The notes under the pieces: generated by a model
What the model was told of the DNA's origin: nothing
Seen by the model: the letters and a program-made list of their open reading frames with translations, nothing else
The model's database searches: none
Assembly (NCBI GenBank): GCA_035533815.1
Contig: DATLTB010000112.1
Location: 1 to 25,137, forward strand
Direction: 5' to 3'
DNA: 25,137 nucleotides
Source: JANWKA01 sp035533815
GTDB taxonomy: Bacteria; Bacteroidota; Bacteroidia; Chitinophagales; Chitinophagaceae
Program-made: the position numbers and the translations under genes
Shown here: positions 23,413 through 25,137 of the stretch, piece by piece
Position numbering within the stretch: the stretch's first letter is position 1
Layout of the letters: every line of letters starts with the position of its first letter

Positions 23413-23476
23413 TCATTTTCCTTCCGGGTAAAGCACCGGAAAACTACCTTAGCTGGGAAATACTGTGTAATCACGC

Positions 23477-24163
23477 ATGATTTACCCTGTCAGGATACCG
23501 AAACTCGCCAAATGGTTAATTCCCGGGTACACCTGGATGGGTCCTGCAGCGGATAATGCTGTTTACCCGAGTTTTGATGACGGCCCCAACCCTGAGATTA
23601 CTCCGTTTATCCTGGAACAGCTGAAAAAACACCGGGCCAAAGCAACTTTTTTCTGCCTGGGCAAAAATGTGGATCAGTTTCCGGAACTTTATCATCAAAT
23701 CCTCGCAGAAGGCCACCAGGTTGGCAACCATACCCAGCATCATCTCAATGGATGGAAAACCCCGGTTGACTCCTATGTCCGGGATGTCCGGGAAGCTGCC
23801 CTGCGCATCCGGTCCTCCTTATTCCGGCCTCCCTATGGAAAGATCAGTCCGGGGCAGTTCCGGATTCTTTCCGGAAGTAAATCCGAAAGGGAAAATGAGT
23901 CCCCGGCTTCCCGGGAAACTTTCCAGGTAATTATGTGGGATGTGCTGAGCGGCGATTTTGATCCGGATAAAACCGGTGAAAAATGCCAGGAAAATGTCAT
24001 TTCCCATTCCGTGCCGGGTTCCATAATTGTATTTCACGATAGCCGGAAAGCCTGGGAGCGGATGAGGGTTGCCCTTCCGGGATGTCTGGATTACTTTGGA
24101 AATAAAAAATGGCCCTGCCATGCTTTGCCTGAAGGAAATTCACGAATCACTGCGGAAGGATGA
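23477..24163 (+). CDS. NodB-type polysaccharide deacetylase
   Basis: A 228-residue carbohydrate esterase family 4 protein that would remove N- or O-acetyl groups from a glycan. The metal and catalytic motifs are SFDDGP (32-37, usually TFDDGP), HTQHH (85-89), RPPYG (117-121), WDVLSGDFD (154-162) and VFHDS (185-189). No signal peptide is evident, although the first 20 residues are basic and aromatic. A hydrophilic insert of about 17 residues (132-148, SGSKSERENESPASRET) separates RPPYG from the WDV motif. It diverges from gltX and its end overlaps that of the convergent lipoprotein gene by 17 bases. The target glycan is unknown. Confidence 0.9.
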   Translation: MIYPVRIPKLAKWLIPGYTWMGPAADNAVYPSFDDGPNPEITPFILEQLKKHRAKATFFCLGKNVDQFPELYHQILAEGHQVGNHTQHHLNGWKTPVDSYVRDVREAALRIRSSLFRPPYGKISPGQFRILSGSKSERENESPASRETFQVIMWDVLSGDFDPDKTGEKCQENVISHSVPGSIIVFHDSRKAWERMRVALPGCLDYFGNKKWPCHALPEGNSRITAEG

Positions 24164-24998
24164 TCTGCAGGTTTTGTTTATTGATGGTGACCTGGGCAAG
24201 TCCGCTGCAGCTTCCTGTGCCAAAGTCAACTACTGCGGACCGGTTTCCGTCCTGCAGGGTAAAATTTCCGGAAGTGAAGTATTTACAGGCCATATCCCAG
24301 ATCAGGCCCTGGAGGACATTTATTTCCAATGGCTGTCCTGAGGAAAGTCCCATTGTGGCTGATCCGGTAATGCTAAAGGATAATGCTAAGGGGGGAAGGC
24401 TGGAATTGGATGGTAATTCAGTTGCTACCAGGCTGTCGGAATAGGTAATGGACTGTTTTCCCGAAAAGAGCATGCTGCCACCAGTAACCCGGATGAGCAA
24501 ATCCAGGGTATCACTGGAAGAAATATTGTATACGGACTCGGTATCGGTCATCCGGATATTGCCGATATAAAAGCTATCCAGGATAATCCGGATGGAATCA
24601 CCAATAGAGGCAAAGGGGCCGCTGAGCAGGGCGACGATCTTCCCTGATCGGATCCTGCCATCCGTGCCGCTACAGTTTTTGCCAAAATCCAGGGTAATGG
24701 TTTTGGGATAGAAAGTGCTGTCAGGCTGAAAGCGCAGGGTACCGCAATTCATAAATGGTTCAGGACCGGTGGTTTGGGTGAAAAACCCGGATTGTATAGC
24801 GGCCTGCAGCAATATATTTAAAGGGTCAGCAAAGTAAACGGATGCCTGGGCAGCTGTATCAGCTGCATAGTACAGACTATCCGAACTCACGTAAGTATCC
24901 TGACTTTTTTGCCTGCAGGACGGTAAAAGGAAAGCGGGAAATATCAGTAAGGCTACCCAGAAGAAAAGGCGAAAAGTTAACCTGGTGAACGGTTTCAT
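24147..24998 (-). CDS. Two-repeat lipoprotein, hypothetical
   Basis: A 283-residue lipoprotein with a long hydrophobic signal and lipobox FLLPSC (Cys28). Two parts of the mature protein resemble each other. GTLRFQPDSTFYPKTITLDF then GKNCSGTDGRIRSGKI (about 86-121) matches GNFTLQDGNRSAVVDFGTGS then CSGLAQVTINKQ near the C-terminus. Each has a beta strand, an Asp-Phe-Gly turn and a C-S-G centre. The sequence is beta-rich and low in charge, as in many Bacteroidota surface lipoproteins of unknown function. The DFG-CSG pattern recurs in such proteins in my memory, but I cannot name a domain. Its end overlaps the deacetylase end, and a promoter fits upstream at 25036-25067. Confidence 0.8.
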   Translation of the reverse strand: MKPFTRLTFRLFFWVALLIFPAFLLPSCRQKSQDTYVSSDSLYYAADTAAQASVYFADPLNILLQAAIQSGFFTQTTGPEPFMNCGTLRFQPDSTFYPKTITLDFGKNCSGTDGRIRSGKIVALLSGPFASIGDSIRIILDSFYIGNIRMTDTESVYNISSSDTLDLLIRVTGGSMLFSGKQSITYSDSLVATELPSNSSLPPLALSFSITGSATMGLSSGQPLEINVLQGLIWDMACKYFTSGNFTLQDGNRSAVVDFGTGSCSGLAQVTINKQNLQIILPQ

Positions 24999-25035
24999 AG
25001 GTTGGTTTTCAAAGGTTTTCTATTTAAAAAGAAAT

Positions 25036-25067
25036 GCAATATATATAAATTTTAATGGATGTACAAA
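25036..25067 (-). promoter_or_regulatory. Candidate promoter of the two-repeat lipoprotein gene
   Basis: On minus, TTTG (25064-25067), 20 bases, then TATATTGC (25036-25043) approximates the -33/-7 layout with two mismatches in the -7 box. It is 38 bases before the ATG at 24996-24998. The region 24999-25137 is very AT-rich and holds no gene. Confidence 0.4.
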
Positions 25068-25137
25068 CTTTTATTATATACTATTAATTGGCAGGGAGTT
25101 GGATATTTAAAAAATGATAATGACTTTGCGGCAAAAA

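Noticed and set aside
1..25137. tRNA, rRNA, CRISPR array, prophage or biosynthetic cluster
   Set aside because: Gaps were read on both strands. No cloverleaf or CCA end, no regularly spaced repeats, and no phage or NRPS/PKS genes were seen.

Overview
The window looks like the chromosome of a Bacteroidota bacterium, probably in the Chitinophagales. The evidence is a PorP/SprF-family outer-membrane protein, a BshA-type bacillithiol synthase, DUF4292 and TPR lipoproteins, EnvC-like and DivIC-like proteins, and repeated TAnnTTTG promoter boxes, which are the -7 element of the Bacteroidota primary sigma factor. Placement below phylum is inference from protein similarity that I recall, not from a search. 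Base composition is about half G+C over the housekeeping genes and clearly AT-richer at both ends.

Layout. (1) 1-1660, an AT-rich accessory end: a minus-strand AbiEi-type antitoxin gene runs off the left edge and is preceded by a promoter and a palindrome. A second copy of the palindrome lies 85 bp further out, followed by a decayed DDE transposase and another broken reading frame. (2) 1663-5315: lspA and anmK on minus, then upp and a PorP/SprF-like gene on plus. (3) 5316-7180: a gene-poor stretch, a PAS-LuxR regulator with an inverted repeat in front of it, and a small coiled-coil protein preceded by two abutting mini-ORFs. (4) 7169-10593: an alkyladenine DNA glycosylase divergent from an EI24-family membrane protein, an RsmI-like methyltransferase, and bshA. 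(5) 10599-15092, a minus-strand cluster dut, TPR lipoprotein, DUF4292 lipoprotein, EnvC-like factor. (6) 15252-18791 on plus: divIC-like, a 74-residue ORF, nth, and a three-PAS histidine kinase with no response regulator beside it. (7) 18853-25137: a secreted Cys/His protein, an MFS permease paired with a Gfo/Idh/MocA oxidoreductase, gltX, a NodB deacetylase and a two-repeat lipoprotein.

How the genes relate. Many serve envelope and wall work: LspA processes lipoproteins such as the three encoded here, AnmK recycles anhydroMurNAc, and EnvC-like and DivIC-like proteins act in division. Others serve nucleotide and DNA hygiene: Dut, Upp, Nth and the alkyladenine glycosylase. BshA makes a low-molecular-weight thiol. 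Several genes begin only a few bases after a TAnnTTTG box, implying very short or absent leaders, and four likely starts are TTG or GTG.

I see no tRNA, rRNA, CRISPR array, prophage or clearly new multi-gene system. The least explained items are the AbiEi operator pair, the 6.8 kb leader-ORF chain, and the Cys/His protein at 18853-19230.
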